In this document: positions 12,731-24,128 of the stretch, in pieces
Position numbering within the stretch: position 1 is the first letter of the stretch
How the letters are laid out: every line of letters begins with the position of its first letter
DNA from: Zopfochytrium polystomum
Taxonomy: Eukaryota > Chytridiomycota > Chytridiomycetes > Chytridiales > Chytridiaceae
NCBI GenBank assembly: GCA_025765615.1
Contig: JAIVFJ010000202.1
Location: forward strand, 1 to 64,000
Length of the DNA: 64,000 bases
Direction: 5' to 3'
Translations under genes and position numbers: made by a program
Notes under the pieces: model-generated
Databases searched by the model: none
What the model saw: only the letters and a program-made list of their open reading frames with translations
What the model was told of the DNA's origin: nothing

Positions 12731-15357
12731 TCACCACGAGCCCACCACCCAGCTACGACGACTTGGTGCTCTCCGGCGCTGCAGTCGCGCGTCACCCATC
12801 GGCGCCTCAGCCCCCCTGGCCACCGCAGCCCGCCCTCCAACATCCACTCCCCTCCGCCGCTTCCGCCGGTACGCACCGCCACCATCCTGCCCGTACACCC
12901 CTCCGGCGTCCCCACCGGCTCCGTATGAAGCGCCGGCCAGGTCCGACGCGCCGACGTCCCCACCGCCAATGTACCCACCGCCGACGCTGCCGCCGGCGTT
13001 CGGGTCCGCCCCGTACCCGTCGCTGGGACCAACGTACCCGCCGTTGACGGCTCCCGGATCGCTGGTGCCCTCAGGGTCGCTGAGGCTGCCGCCGGCGCCG
13101 GCGCCGCTCGGGTCGAAGCCGGGGTCGCTGCCGCCACCAAGACCAGGGTCAGCGCCGAAGCCGCCGGGGTAGTCGGCGCTGGATTGGCCAGGGTCGGTTG
13201 CGCCGGGGTCCGTTGCGCCAACGCCGGGGTAGTCACCGATGGACTGGCCAGGGTCGGTTGCGCCGGGGTCGCCTGCACCCATGGCGGGATCGCCGCCTCC
13301 GCCGAGCCCAGGGTCGCCGCCTGCCTGCCCGGGGTCGCCGCCGCCCAACCCAGGGTCTGCTCCACCTGCAGCACCTGGATCACCGCCGGCTCCCATGCTG
13401 GGGTCGCCACCTGCTTGGCCGGGATCGCCTCCGGCTTGGCCTGGGTCGCCTCCAGCCATTCCGGGGTCGCCGCCTGCTTGTCCAGGGTCGCCTCCGGCCT
13501 GGCCTGGGTCTCCTCCAGCCGTTCCTGGGTCTCCTCCGGCCATGCCAGGGTCGCCTCCTGCCTGGCCTGGATCGCCGCCCCCTGCGCCTGGGTCCGCTCC
13601 TGCACCAGGGTCTCCGCCTCCCGCACCAGGGTCTCCACCTCCTGCACCAGGGTCTCCGCCTCCTGCGCCTCCATCACCACCTCCGCCTCCACCATCGCCT
13701 CCGCCGCCGCCGCCGCCGCCGCCGCCACCTCCACCGCCTCCACCACTGCCATCATCACCGCCACCGCCACCGCCTCCACCGCCTCCACCGCCTCCACCAC
13801 CGCCACCATCATCGCCGCCGGCACCACCGCCCCCACCGCCTCCACCACCATCATCACCCCCACCTCCACCGCCGCCACCACCAGCACCACCATCACCGCC
13901 TCCGCCACCTGCATCACCACCAGCACCACCTGCATCGCCCCCCCCCACCGCCCGCATCACCTCCCGCGCCGCCTGCATCACCCCCCTCCGCCACCTGCAT
14001 CACCTCCAGCATCGCCACCAGGAGAGTCTCCACCCGCAGCTGCCATGGACTCGTCTCCGCCGGGAGGAACGCCCCTGTCAGCGCCGCCCTTCGCCTTGCG
14101 GTTGCGACGGCTGCCCTTTCCTCCCTTACGTCTGCCCTTACCCTTCCGCCCCTTTCGTCCTTTGCTGACACCCCGTCCTCGCCCTCGTCCTCGTCCCCGT
14201 CCCCGTCCCCGTCCAACTCCACGGCCCATACCCCGGCCGCGCCCGAACCTCCCGCGCATCCTGCTCGCCCAGTTCTTCGCCTTGCGTCCAAGCCCCTTGA
14301 ACTTGTTCTTGATCCTCGACACGCCGTTCCGCAGCCGGCCGCCCAGCTTTCTCGCGCCGCGCATCAGCCTCCGGCCACCGTTCGCCAGCTTCGACATGCC
14401 GCGCCGCAGCCCGCCCTTGACCATGCGCCCGGCCCGCTTCAACCCGGACCCGATCTTGCGCCCGGCGTTCCGCAGGCTGGACCCAATCTTCCGTCCGACC
14501 CGCCCTACCGCGCGACCCACCCGACCCGCCATCCGCTTTGCGGTCCCCATCGCCCGACCCGCAGCCCGACGCAGCCCCTGCCCCGCTCGCGATACGCCGC
14601 GGGCGAGCCCCTTGGCCGCCCGCCCCACGCCGCGCACCGCACGCCCGACGGCCCGCTTGACCGCCCCGCCGGCACGCTGCGCCGCGCCGCGGGCACGGTT
14701 CATCACGTTCTTGGCGCCGCGCGCGAGGCCCTTTGCCGCGTTCCGCGCGCCGCGCATCATGTTCTTGGCGCCGCGGGCCAGCGCCCCGCCGGCGCGTTGC
14801 ACGGCCCCTCGAGCCCGTTGCGCCATGTTCTTGGCGCCGCGTGCGAGCGCCCCGCCCGCGCGCTTGGCCGCGCCGACGAATCCCTTTGCGGCGCCCTTGA
14901 GTCCCTGGGTCGCGCGACTGACGGCGCGCGTCGCGCTTTTGGCGACGGAGCCGGCGTTAGCGGCCATCTTGCTGAAGAAGCCTTGCTTCTTTGGGGCTGA
15001 GGCCGGCGCGGATCTGCTCTTGTTGCCTCCTGTGGGGGGAGTGGGTGTGGGTTTTTGGGGGATGGGATCGCGGGGTCAGAATCTTTGTGTAGACACAGAA
15101 GCCCGACGCGCAAAGAGAGAGACACTTGCCTCCGCCAAAGAAGCTCTTTACGGCGCCGGCGGCCTTTGACATTCCCTTTTGCACGGCGGCTGTCGAAAGA
15201 AAGGTTGTCGGAAGGGTCGAATTGGTTAGGAAAGGGTGCGGATTCGTTAGTTGGTTGAGTTACGGTTACGGTGAGACACACGCAGATTCTGTTGTTTGTT
15301 TGTTTGCGTGTGCCACATCCTCGGAGAGCTGGACGGAGTTTGTCTCTGTCTCTTGCC

Positions 15358-15390
<33 letters not shown>

Positions 15391-16047
15391 GCCTGTCTGC
15401 TTGTCTCCGTCACCCTGACTCTCCGCCCCGGCCGACGCTCACTTCTCGCTCCTTCTCGCTGTCTCACCCGCAGGCTTGGGCGCTTGCTTCTGCGGCTGCT
15501 GCTGCTGCTGCTTCGGCTGCTGCTTCGGCGGGGACGGCGGCTTGTTACCGCCCCCTCCTCCGCCCTTTGGCGGCGGCCCGCCCTTCCGGCGCACGAGCCG
15601 GAGTGCGGAAGTCTGTGCCCGCCACTCCGACTGGGGCGCCAAGGCCGCGACGGCGGCGGTGGCGGCCGACGCTTCCTCCTCTTCCTTCAGGCGCTCGGCC
15701 AGGAATCCGTCAAAGATGGTTTCGTTTTTCCGACCGCTGCGAGGATGCGTCGGCGAGCGCTCGGCGACTTTGCTGGTGTCGACGGCGACGGCTGCGGGAA
15801 GGGCGAGAGCTGCAGACGCCGAAGAGAGACTTCCGCCGTCGAGGGGAGATGCAAAAGGAAGCTGTTGTTGGCCGGCTACGGATGGTGGTGGCGGACGTTG
15901 TGATGCAGCCGCCGTCGCATCGGCCGATGCGGACCGTGGAGCAAGGAGCACCAATGCGACCGCCGCCGCCGAAACCAGGACCATCGCGGCGGCGGCAACG
16001 AGCCGAAGAGGGCGAAGGGAGCTGGCGTGCCGTCGATGGCGATGCAT
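12731..16047 (-). CDS. secreted low-complexity protein with basic and GGDPG repeats
   Basis: Three exons on the minus strand: 15468-16047, 15130-15189 and 12731-15029. Exon 1 starts with an ATG followed by a basic stretch, a hydrophobic core (LVAAAAMVLVSAAAVALVLLA) and a small-residue cleavage region (SASADA), i.e. a signal peptide or anchor. It then encodes Ala/Ser-rich and Gln/Pro-rich sequence. The 60-nt exon 2 is symmetric in phase 1. Its 3' splice donor must be GC (GGAG|GCAAGT) to keep frame. Exon 3 encodes repeated Arg/Ala/Gly units such as ARGAKNMAQRARGAVQRAGG, a Gly-Arg tract, then long Gly/Asp and GGDPGQAGG/GGDPGMAGG repeats. The frame breaks twice, at a G6 tract near 13,985 and a G9 tract near 13,942; each reads through if one G is removed. 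No known enzyme fold. A cell-wall, matrix or nucleic-acid-binding role is only a guess. Confidence 0.6.
15356..15390 (+). repeat. (CTGT)n microsatellite
   Basis: About nine copies of CTGT, inside the first intron of the minus-strand secreted gene. Confidence 0.95.
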
Positions 16048-16563
16048 GATCGCTCTTCCGACTGTTGGCGGTTTGGTGGAGAGGTGAGCGCCAGACACGC
16101 CGACGTTCGGAAGAGGGCGTGCGGCAGGGTAGAAGTGTGTGTGTCTCTGTACGGAGGAGCAGTGCTGGCACCGTCCGTCCTCCGTAGTCCCCTTCAGTGC
16201 CCTCCCTTTAATGACGACCCGAGAGAGGCAGAGAGGGTGGGTTGAGGGGGTGGGTTGAGGGGTCTGGGTTGGAGGGTAGAAGGGCCTTCCTCGATCGTAG
16301 TAGTCAGTTCAGCGACCTATGGGTCGGTGTTCCCCTGCTGCTGCGGCGGCGGCGGCGGCGAGGTGGAGGTGTTTCTTGGGAGCGAACGACAGACAGACTG
16401 TGAGAAGAAATACAAACAGGGAGCCCCACAAGAGCCAACCAAACAATGTCTCATCCGGAGAGAGGGAGAGGGACTAGAAGGGGGGGGGGGGGAGGGAGAC
16501 TGGGAGACAGAGGGAGAAAGCAACTAGCAAGCAATTAAGGGAGCCGCTCGACTCGCGGCAGGC

Positions 16564-16606
<43 letters not shown>

Positions 16607-17899
16607 TGGGCTCGGTTGAGTGATGGGAACCCAGGAAAAAAAAACAGAAAAATGCTCAAATCAACGTCAAAGACAGCCAGCAATCCGGAAAAAAACCCAA
16701 CCCAGATGAGGAAGGAAGGAAGAACTGAGTGCGGACAGACAAAGGGGTGTGTGGCTTGCAGGCAGACACGCCCCCATAATCGTTGAGAGCGAGAGACACA
16801 CCTGACGCTTCTGCATGCACGCACAACGTTGGTCAGAGCGAGTGTCTCGGTCTGATAAGCACAAAAAACAACAACGAACGCTAGCGCTGGGCGCTCGCGA
16901 GAATGTCTCTCGTAGGGATTGATTGATATTAAGAAGAGGCAGCAAATGGCCCAACCTTTCCCCCGGCTTCAACATGACCACCGCAAAGACGACCCCCAGC
17001 CGACGGGTCCGAGAAAACGCCGTAGGCTGACGGCTTCGAGAGGGTAAGACCTTTGGCAGCTTGTTCCGGGAGGCCGGAGCGCGCGTCCTGCGTCTCCATG
17101 GCACCACAAGGACAAAGTTCGCACGCACCCCGCCATCAACGCCACCAGGCCACTGCTCCATTGGGACGTACCAACCGCCGCTGCGGCGGAGGCGAGATCC
17201 TTCGAGGTCACCGAGAAGTCATCATCAAAATTAAGCGTCCGTCAGCTCGTACGTGACCCAGGAATAATGCAGCCTTCGTGGGGTTTATCTACGGCCCTGA
17301 TTATAGCAGCGCGGAAAATCGACTCGTGGACGTGGATAATCCTTGAGTTCGCTGTCGCCGACTCGGAAGGCCTCCCCATTCCATAAGCGGGGGCCCCGTG
17401 GCCACAAAGACGAACTCACAGCAGGAATTAAAGGGGATCTTGGGTGGTTCCGTAATATCAACCTTAAGTGTTCGAGTTTTTGAAATTGTTGTCGTTTGGA
17501 AACAAACACCATGCGGTTTCTGATCGCAAAGGGCAGGGACGGGATGTACCGCCCTCGAGCAATTTTTTTTTTTTTTTTTTTTTTTTTTGCTTTTTTGGGC
17601 TGTTGCAATATCCCGAAACATTTTTGTGAGCGAAGTAATAAGCTCTTGCGGCGAACAGCCACAAGAATGTATCGACCCTCAAAGCAGTATGTGCGGAGGA
17701 TAGCACGCCTTGGTTCCTAAACTATGGAGCCCCCGCCCGATGTGCCCACTGTCGCCCTCTTCGACGGCGACGAGGAACCTGGCTCAGTAATTTCGGAAGT
17801 TGCATCATTTTTCAGCTCACAATGTCTCAGTCACCGGATCGCGCTGCTTGTCAGTGTTCTTATTTTCGTTGTTTAATGCGCTTTCATTCAACATGATGA
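16048..17899. other. intergenic with microsatellite
   Basis: Contains the 5' flank of the secreted gene, a G-rich run at 16481-16493, a (CAGA)n array at 16562-16606 and a T run at 17563-17588. A 50-codon frame at 17724-17876 (MEPPPDVPTVALFDGDEEPG at its start) ends in a hydrophobic tail; it could be an exon, but I cannot link it to a gene. Confidence 0.5.
16562..16606 (+). repeat. (CAGA)n microsatellite
   Basis: About eleven copies of CAGA, the reverse complement of the CTGT class seen at 15.36 kb. Confidence 0.95.
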
Positions 17900-17970
17900 G
17901 CGCTGGTAGTTTAGTGGTAAAATAGACGCCTTCCAAGCATCAGCCCCGGGTTCAATTCCCGGTCAGCGCA
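17900..17970 (+). tRNA. tRNA-Gly (TCC)
   Basis: A 71-nt cloverleaf. The acceptor GCGCTGG pairs with TCAGCGC (one G-U), the discriminator is A, the anticodon loop is CTTCCAA and the B box is GGTTCAATTCC. The anticodon stem has one C-A mismatch. Confidence 0.92.
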
Positions 17971-18957
17971 CCTTTCCGCGGCTGGAGCCGAAATTGAAAG
18001 TTCTTTTCTTTGCCGCCAAACTTCTGCCTTGCGTCAAAGACTTGACGCTTGCCAGCTAAAGGAAGCTACCCCTTTGCAGTTCCGTCCGAGTTGGGGCGGA
18101 GACCGCTCACCATCGCATTTTCTCAAGTGCGACACGCCGGATGCACCAGCCCCGGCCAACGAGTAATAGATTTGTACAACTCCCTCTTCTTCAGTATTCG
18201 CTCTCTGCAACCGAGTCATTTGTTTCTCACTGCTCCAGATGAATATCCTAGTTTATTCTCACCACTTCGGCACCTTGCTGTTTCCCGAAATTGACGCTTG
18301 CTTCGAAGAGAAACTACACGGTAATATTTGAATCACACAATCCGTGTACATCTTATCGGGGCTCCCAATAACCTGAAAGATGTCCTTGAACGCTTCGACT
18401 CCAAATGGGGAACATATGTGCAATGAAGTGGCACATCAAAATAGAAGAGGGGTACGGTGAAATTTGCAAGAGTTGAGACGATCATTGTATAAGATGAGTT
18501 GATTCTTCTTTCTTTGGTAAGTACGCATGGATAGGTTTATGTACACCAGCCCCCAATAGCAGTCGAATCGTGTCAATCCTTCCACGCTAACACGCATGAT
18601 GCATAGAACGTTGTCTTCCTCCATCGCTTCTTGCACGCCAATGCCGAATATAGCGCGCGGCCTTCGGCTGGAGAGAGTAACAATGCGGCTTCAATTGTGG
18701 GCAGCAGATGCTTGCGTTCTATAGGGCTGCGTGATTGCAGATGGTACCGGTGGAGGAATCCGGGGATTGGTACTCATAATTCTCTTCTGTACCTTTTTCA
18801 ATCCGCTCGTTCAGTTAAGTATTCTGATCCTCATTAACAGTACAACAAAGATCACCTTCACCCCATCATTTATCAAGCGCACTATAAGAAGCTCGCAGTG
18901 TCCCCTAATTTTGATGGGCTGCCCAGCTTTCCAGCGGCAGCAAGAGACTCAATGGCT
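17971..18957. other. intergenic
   Basis: No gene recognised. The right end (about 18,870-18,957) is the 3' flank of the GTPase gene and is similar to the sequence near 24,850-24,910, so it belongs to the same duplicated block. Confidence 0.5.
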
Positions 18958-19897
18958 CTAGCCTGTCAGTCCAGCGGCGACCGCGACGCGGGCCACGGCG
19001 CCAAACACTTCGATCAAGCCCTCTCCCGTCTGAGCGCTGCACTCGATGTACGCGGCTGCACCGATCTGTGCGGAATACTCCAGGGCCTTTTTTCCCCCAC
19101 AGATGTGAATTTACGGGGACATTAGGCCGTTGGGACAGATCAGCCGACAATCGTGGTGAAAGACAGGGGAAAAGGATTATGAAACGGAACCTCTGCCGTG
19201 TCGACCGTCATCAGGCTGCCATCGTCTTCGTCCCGATAGTCCTTTTGGCAACCGACAAGGATGATCGGCGTGCACGGGTTGTACTGGCGGACTACTGGCA
19301 TCCACTTGCAATTTCGTTGTTCGCAACCGCAATCCTTTGTCAGAACTCTCCATTAGCGCTCCAAAGAATTGAAAGGAACTACCTGCTGCACAACGCTGAC
19401 GAACGAGTCCGACGATTTGATTGCAAAACAGACCAGCACAACGTGCGGCCAGGATGAGTTCTGTCGCAGCCATTCACGAGCGTTTTCGTGGAAGCCGATC
19501 GTCAAGATCTCAAGCTTGAGCGCGGCGTCGGCGGTGTGGAGATTGAAACGGTGTGACTTGCAGAGTGGGAACGGGATTTGAGTTATTACAGGAGAAGAAA
19601 AATGGCCGGACTCAGCCCAGGTACATCAATGACGGCCGGTATTTTATACTGTCGGTATGGAAGTTTGGGAACGGGGTTGGGTGGCTTTAAAGTAAGGGTG
19701 GATCGCTTTTCCGGACCGCCAGCCCGAAGATCAAATGCACTTGCGCTCTCTGGGTAAACGCCACGGATGACCCGCGCGAGGAGACTCCTCTTGCCGCATC
19801 CGGCATCGCCCACTATCACCAGATTGAAGGCGGCGACGCCAGCGCCGGTGCGGAAGCCCAGCTGCTGCCAGATCCGTTGAAGTGGATTCGAAGGCAT
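18958..19897 (-). CDS. degenerate Rho-like GTPase (pseudo-GTPase), copy 1
   Basis: Four exons, 19625-19897, 19383-19556, 19191-19304 and 18958-19086, join in frame with phase-0 introns into 229 codons. Around residue 25 is LVIVGDAGCGKRSLL, a P-loop whose Mg-binding Ser/Thr after Lys is Arg. The switch II region, DTAGQE in Rho proteins, is replaced by LTIGFHEN; the next strand, VVLVCFAIKSSDSF, is typical of Rho. G4 is VGCQKDY instead of VGNKKDL, and G5 is YIECSAQTGEG. No CAAX box is seen at the C-terminus. It lacks the residues expected for GTP hydrolysis but has kept open frames and splice sites, and the copy at 34.9 kb shows the same pattern. It is divergent from the Sel1 gene, 90 bp away. 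The exact first donor is uncertain. Confidence 0.7.
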
Positions 19898-19987
19898 GTG
19901 TTGGCCGTGGCTGAGCCACTGGGCGGTGCAGAGAGCGGCCAATCCTTTTTTGCTAGAGCCCCGTCGCAAACTCAGATACCATCAACT
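19898..19987. promoter_or_regulatory. shared upstream region, GTPase copy 1 and Sel1 gene
   Basis: Only 90 bp separate the two divergent start codons, so the promoters and 5' UTRs must overlap. No TATA box is evident. Confidence 0.4.
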
Positions 19988-22029
19988 ATGAGCGAATCGC
20001 ACCCAATCGAGGGTCTCATCGTGCAAAGCGCGGACGGCGACCCCGTCGTGCAGTACGTCCTCGCCTTGCGGCACCAATTCGGCATCGGCACGCCTGTCGA
20101 CATCCCCCGCGCGGCGGCAAGTATCACCCAGGCCGCCGAAAACCCGCGCGCCCTCCACCTCGCCCGACTCCACTGTGCCGTCATGCGCTCCGCCGGCGTC
20201 GGCTTTGCCAAGAGCCGGGTAGCCGCCGAGGCCGTTGCTCTTCCGCTGGGAGACAAGACCGCCAGAGAGCAGATAAATGCGATCCGCGCGTTCGACGGAT
20301 CGGCTGGGGCGGCTATTGCTGCCGGCACCGAATGGATGGTGGGCCTTGCGTCCGCCGGGGACCCGTTTGCGCAGTTTGCTTTAGCCCGGCTGGCGACGGT
20401 CGAGCGCGACAGCGACGAGGGGTTTGCGCAAGGACTTCGGTGGCTGCGGTTGGCTGCAGATCAGGGGCTTGCCGTCGCCCAGCGCCGGCTGGGCATGATG
20501 TACCTCATCGGGGACCTAGCACTGCCGGCTGATGCGGAGGAGGCCTTTCGATGGGTCGCGAAGGCGGCCGATCAAGATTTTCCCATGGCGCAGTACGACC
20601 TCGGCCTGATGTACCAGAACGGCGAGGGCGTTCCTGTGGACCTGTCGGCGGCTTTGATCTGGTACCGAAAGGCGGCCGACAAAGGCGTTGCGGAGGCCCA
20701 AAACAACCTCGGGCTCCTGTATAGAACGGGCAGGGGAGTGCCGAAAGACCCAACTCAAGCAGCGATTCTGTGCCGGGCAGCCGCAGAGCAGGGCAATTTG
20801 ACCGCGCAAAGAAACCTCGCCGATATGCTTTTCGGTGGCGAAGGCGTGGAAAAGGACGCTGCAGAGGCTGCCCGCTGGTACCGGAAGTCTGCAGATCAAG
20901 GTAGCGCAGAAGCTCAGTTTGCACTGTCCCGGCTGTACTACTCAGGGAACGGCGTGCCAGAGGATCGAGCTAAAGCAATCGTCTGGTTACGGAAGGCGGC
21001 TGAGTCGGGCAACCCATCGGCACAATATAATCTCGGTGCCATGTACTCCGACGGGAACTCAATTCCGAAAGACTGTGCAGAGGCAGCGAAATGGTACCTC
21101 AAGACCGCCGAGCAAGGCATTTCGGAGGCACAAAACAATCTTGCACTGTTGTACCTGAAAGGGGAAGGCGCACCTCAGGAACTTGAGGAATCGGTAAAGT
21201 GGTTCAGGCGGGCCGCAGAGCAGGGGAACCCCATCGCGCAGTATAATCTTGCCAGGCGGTTGTACACTGGTGAAGGAGTGTCAAAAAACGTTACTGAGGC
21301 AGCAGTATGGTACCGGAAGGCGGCGGAGCAAGGATACGAAAGCGCACAGCACAATCTTGGCATGATGCTCTTTGACGGAGAAGGCGTGGAGAAGGATGCG
21401 CAGGAAGCGGCCAAATGGTTTCAAGCAGCAGCAGAGCAAGGACATTTGAGTTCGCAGTTCCGGCTCGCGCTGATGAAGGACGAAGGCGTGGACATCTCTG
21501 AAAGCAAGGTGGAGGCTGCACGGTGGTACAGAACGGCTGCGGAGCAAGGTCACGAAATGGCGCAGTATCTTCTCGCAAAACTGTACCTCACCGGCCAGGG
21601 CGTTCCAGTTGACAAAGCTGAAGGGGTAGAATGGCTCACAAAAAATCGGCTGAGCAAGGGTTTGCCGATGCGCAAAGTGTGCTTGGCGTGCTCTACATGA
21701 TTGGCAACGGTGTACCAGAAGACTCAACATTAGCAGTACGTTGGCTCCAAAAGGCAGCAGACCAGGGTCACGCAGCAGCTCAATCCACCTTGGGAACGTT
21801 GTACCGAAGCGGAGTGGACGTGGAGAGGGACCTTTCAAAAGCAACCCTTCTGTTTCGCAAGACCGCCGCCCAGGGCAACGAGAATGCGCTGTTCGAGCTG
21901 GGAAAGATGTTTCGAAAAGGCGAAGGCGTCGATAAAGACTTGGATGAGGCACGCAAACTGTTCCGTGAGGCTGCCGATCGTGGCTCAAAGAAAGCGAAAG
22001 AAGAGCTTGATGCCATGAGTTCTGTATGA
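19988..22029 (+). CDS. Sel1-like repeat protein (one frameshift)
   Basis: About 680 residues made of some 15 Sel1/TPR-like repeats of 36 residues, with the signature EAARWYRKAAEQG..EAQ..LG.LY..G.GV. The N-terminal 110 residues are more divergent. The frame is open from the ATG at 19,988 to an A6 run at 21,640-21,645. There it shifts, and repeats 13-15 continue without a break in the next frame to the stop at 22,027. The Sel1 unit at the break would be perfect with two fewer A, or nearly so with one more. Sel1 solenoids act as adaptors, for example in ER-associated degradation and chitin synthase activation. No signal peptide or membrane segment is visible. The break is either a homopolymer error or a recent mutation. 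Confidence 0.85.
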
Positions 22030-22315
22030 ATAAAGCTGCAGCACTGAATTCCGCTTTCTAATAATTCAGTGTGCCGAACAGAAATGCAATAAGTTGCCAT
22101 CTTGCGAGGGAACAACGAGGTGGATGGCAGAAAATGCATTCCAACAGCCTCCACTCTCGTAAATGGGTCTAAAACCTCAGCGAATGTTTTCGATGAGAGA
22201 GAATGTATTCGAAGCCATACTTTCCTAACAGCATGCAAATGGACGCAGAGTTATTGAAACCACTCTAAAGAATAGAAACCATCAGATCAAAGCGCTCCAC
22301 CCATCCTACCCCCAA

Positions 22316-22819
22316 TCAATACCAATCCCTGCCAAAATCGTCGCCAAAGTCCTTGTTCTCTATCTCCACGTTCTTCACGTTGATGCCGCCGCCCCACCCA
22401 CCATCGCCAAACTTCTTCCCATTCCCGCCAAACCCGCCAAACTTCTTGCCGTAGCCGAGACCGTAGCCGAGACCGTACCCGTGTTCGAGGCCGCCGCCGT
22501 ACCCGAGCCCCGCGGCGTTGGCCTGGCCCACTTCGTCGTCGACAGCGACCGCGGTCGCGTCGGTAGCGTCTGTGGCTTGCTTCTTGGCGACGGGTGGCTG
22601 GATGTCGAGTCCCGCCTTCTTTGACGAGGGCGGTGGGACCTTCTTTTTGGCGGCGGGAGGCTGGTTTTCTTTCTTGGCGACCGGCGGCTGCATCTCGGGC
22701 TGGATTTTTCCGCTTCCGACGTCTGCTGCGTCGGAGTCGCCGGTGGTGGGAAGAGGAGCTGCGAGGACCGTCCAGAGGAAGGAGGAGAGGCAAAAGATTG
22801 CGAGAATGCTCAGCTTCAT
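22316..22819 (-). CDS. small secreted Gly/Tyr-rich protein
   Basis: A single exon of 167 codons. Residues 1-20 form a clean signal peptide (MKLSILAIFCLSSFLWTVLA, then APLP). The middle carries repeated QPPVAKK / QPPAAKK blocks. The C-terminal third is Gly-rich with GLGYG and KKFGGFGGNGKKFGDGG, ending in an acidic/aromatic tail. There are almost no Cys in the mature part. Such composition suits a wall-associated or matrix protein; no domain is recognised. It ends 287 bp from the Sel1 stop, convergently. Confidence 0.75.
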   Translation of the reverse strand: MKLSILAIFCLSSFLWTVLAAPLPTTGDSDAADVGSGKIQPEMQPPVAKKENQPPAAKKKVPPPSSKKAGLDIQPPVAKKQATDATDATAVAVDDEVGQANAAGLGYGGGLEHGYGLGYGLGYGKKFGGFGGNGKKFGDGGWGGGINVKNVEIENKDFGDDFGRDWY

Positions 22820-23818
22820 GATGTTTCTCTGCTTTCAGAAAGGGGAGGAAGTGGGGCGGAAGGTGTGGATGCTGCTTTGAAACTTGTTTGGACCAGTCTT
22901 TATTCGTCTTGCGGAAGGAATAAAAGCTAAAAATTGCAAAAGCTTAAACCTTGCACGTCTGTCGCGTTCGAAAATGGCACGCTGTCCAAACCATAAATCG
23001 AGTAAAACTGCGGCGGCGGAGAGAAAAGTCTGAGAGTTTCACTATTCGCGGTCTGCGCAAGGTACAGCGTATAATCATTGAAGTGGACGCTGGTTAAGGT
23101 CAGCTTCTTTTCGGTAGTCCGAGAGTGTGGGCTTGCTGTGCCAAATCTGGTTTTGGAGTTTTCGGGCTGATCTGCTCCGCCGTGTTTCGAGTGGACTCTT
23201 CTCCACTTCCGCGCACGTTGCGCTGGCCTGCTTCTGCTGTGGTCTCGCCGGGCTCTTTCGGTGTTGTGGCTTTCCTCCACGATGCCTCTCCAATTTGTGG
23301 TTTGGAGTTCTCGACTTCTCCGAGAGTAATGGGCAGGGGAGATCGGCTGGAACTCGGCTGTCATTGTCACGGAGTTGATTTGCTTGTGGTGTCTTTTTTA
23401 TTTATCTTCATTCTCTGCGCATCCAGTACGAAAGAACAACAATGAAAATAGATGAGAGGGAACGAGATGGCTGCCTCAGTCCACAGCAGCGTAACTCAGC
23501 GCCTGTTGCTTTCGCTTCATGAAGTTTTCGGGACAAGAAATAAGCCTCGCGGATGCACATGCGTTCATCGTTTTGTTGGAGAAGAACCCAACGCACAGTT
23601 ACGTTAGTTCCTTTTCGGATGTTTGGTCACGCGCAGAGAAGCGTCAGAAACCATCACTCGCGTTTTGCGCTGCAGCAGCACGGCTATCTAAACGCAGAAA
23701 AGCTGAATGCACAACCTCCTCCTCACGCAACCAATTGGAAAAATGCAGGCTTTGCATATTTCATAAACTGAAGTCAAAATTAAGGTGTGAATATTGTAGT
23801 ATATTTGCAATTGGACTG
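22820..23818. other. intergenic with a duplicated segment
   Basis: No gene recognised. The segment at about 23,426-23,660 is similar, in the same orientation, to 25,262-25,450. A 147-codon minus-strand frame at 22,927-23,370 has no domain signal. Confidence 0.5.
23426..23660 (+). repeat. direct repeat, copy A
   Basis: Shares blocks with 25,262-25,450, including ACGAAAGAACAAC, GGCTTTCGCTTCAT-like and GGTCACGCGC.GAG stretches in the same order. Diverged, with indels. Confidence 0.6.
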
Positions 23819-23891
23819 GCCGTCTTAGCTCATCTGGGAGAGCGTAAGACTAAAGATCTTAAGGCACCCGGTTCAATCCCGGGAGACGGCA
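23819..23891 (+). tRNA. tRNA-Phe-like, anticodon AAA
   Basis: A 73-nt cloverleaf identical to the three other tRNA-Phe genes here except for one base in the anticodon loop: CTAAAGA instead of CTGAAGA, so G34 is A34. All stems, the discriminator A and the B box are intact. A34 is not normal for tRNA-Phe; if deaminated to inosine it would also read a leucine codon. It is probably a non-functional or tolerated variant copy. It is also the only copy without an adjacent U4. Confidence 0.9.
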
Positions 23892-24055
23892 TAAATCACC
23901 AAACCCTCATCTTTCAATATGAAAGTCTCCCGTATTGGTACTTCTTGAACCTGTCCGTCAATTGGCAGCCACTCAATCAAAAATTAAACCTACACCTCAA
24001 ACAAAGGAATGGCAGGATCTTGTTACTGACGAACATGCCTAATTATTTGAAGTAG

Positions 24056-24128
24056 CGAGCGTGCCAGGGGTCGAACCTGGAATCTCTTGATTCGTAGTCA
24101 AGCGCGGTAACCATTTTGCCACACGCCC
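24056..24128 (-). tRNA. tRNA-Arg (ACG)
   Basis: A 73-nt cloverleaf. The acceptor GGGCGTG pairs with CACGCTC, the discriminator is G, the anticodon loop is CTACGAA and the B box is GGTTCGACCCC. A34 is expected to be inosine in this isoacceptor. It is 165 bp from the tRNA-Phe-like gene and convergent with it. Confidence 0.94.

Noticed and set aside
13184..15169. A 661-codon plus-strand open frame, rich in Ala/Ser/Thr then Pro/Arg
   Set aside because: Antisense shadow of the GC-rich repeats in the minus-strand secreted gene, which has a signal peptide and splice sites.
15350..16610. Tetranucleotide arrays considered as a CRISPR-like repeat
   Set aside because: Units of 4 bp without spacers in a eukaryotic genome; simple microsatellites.
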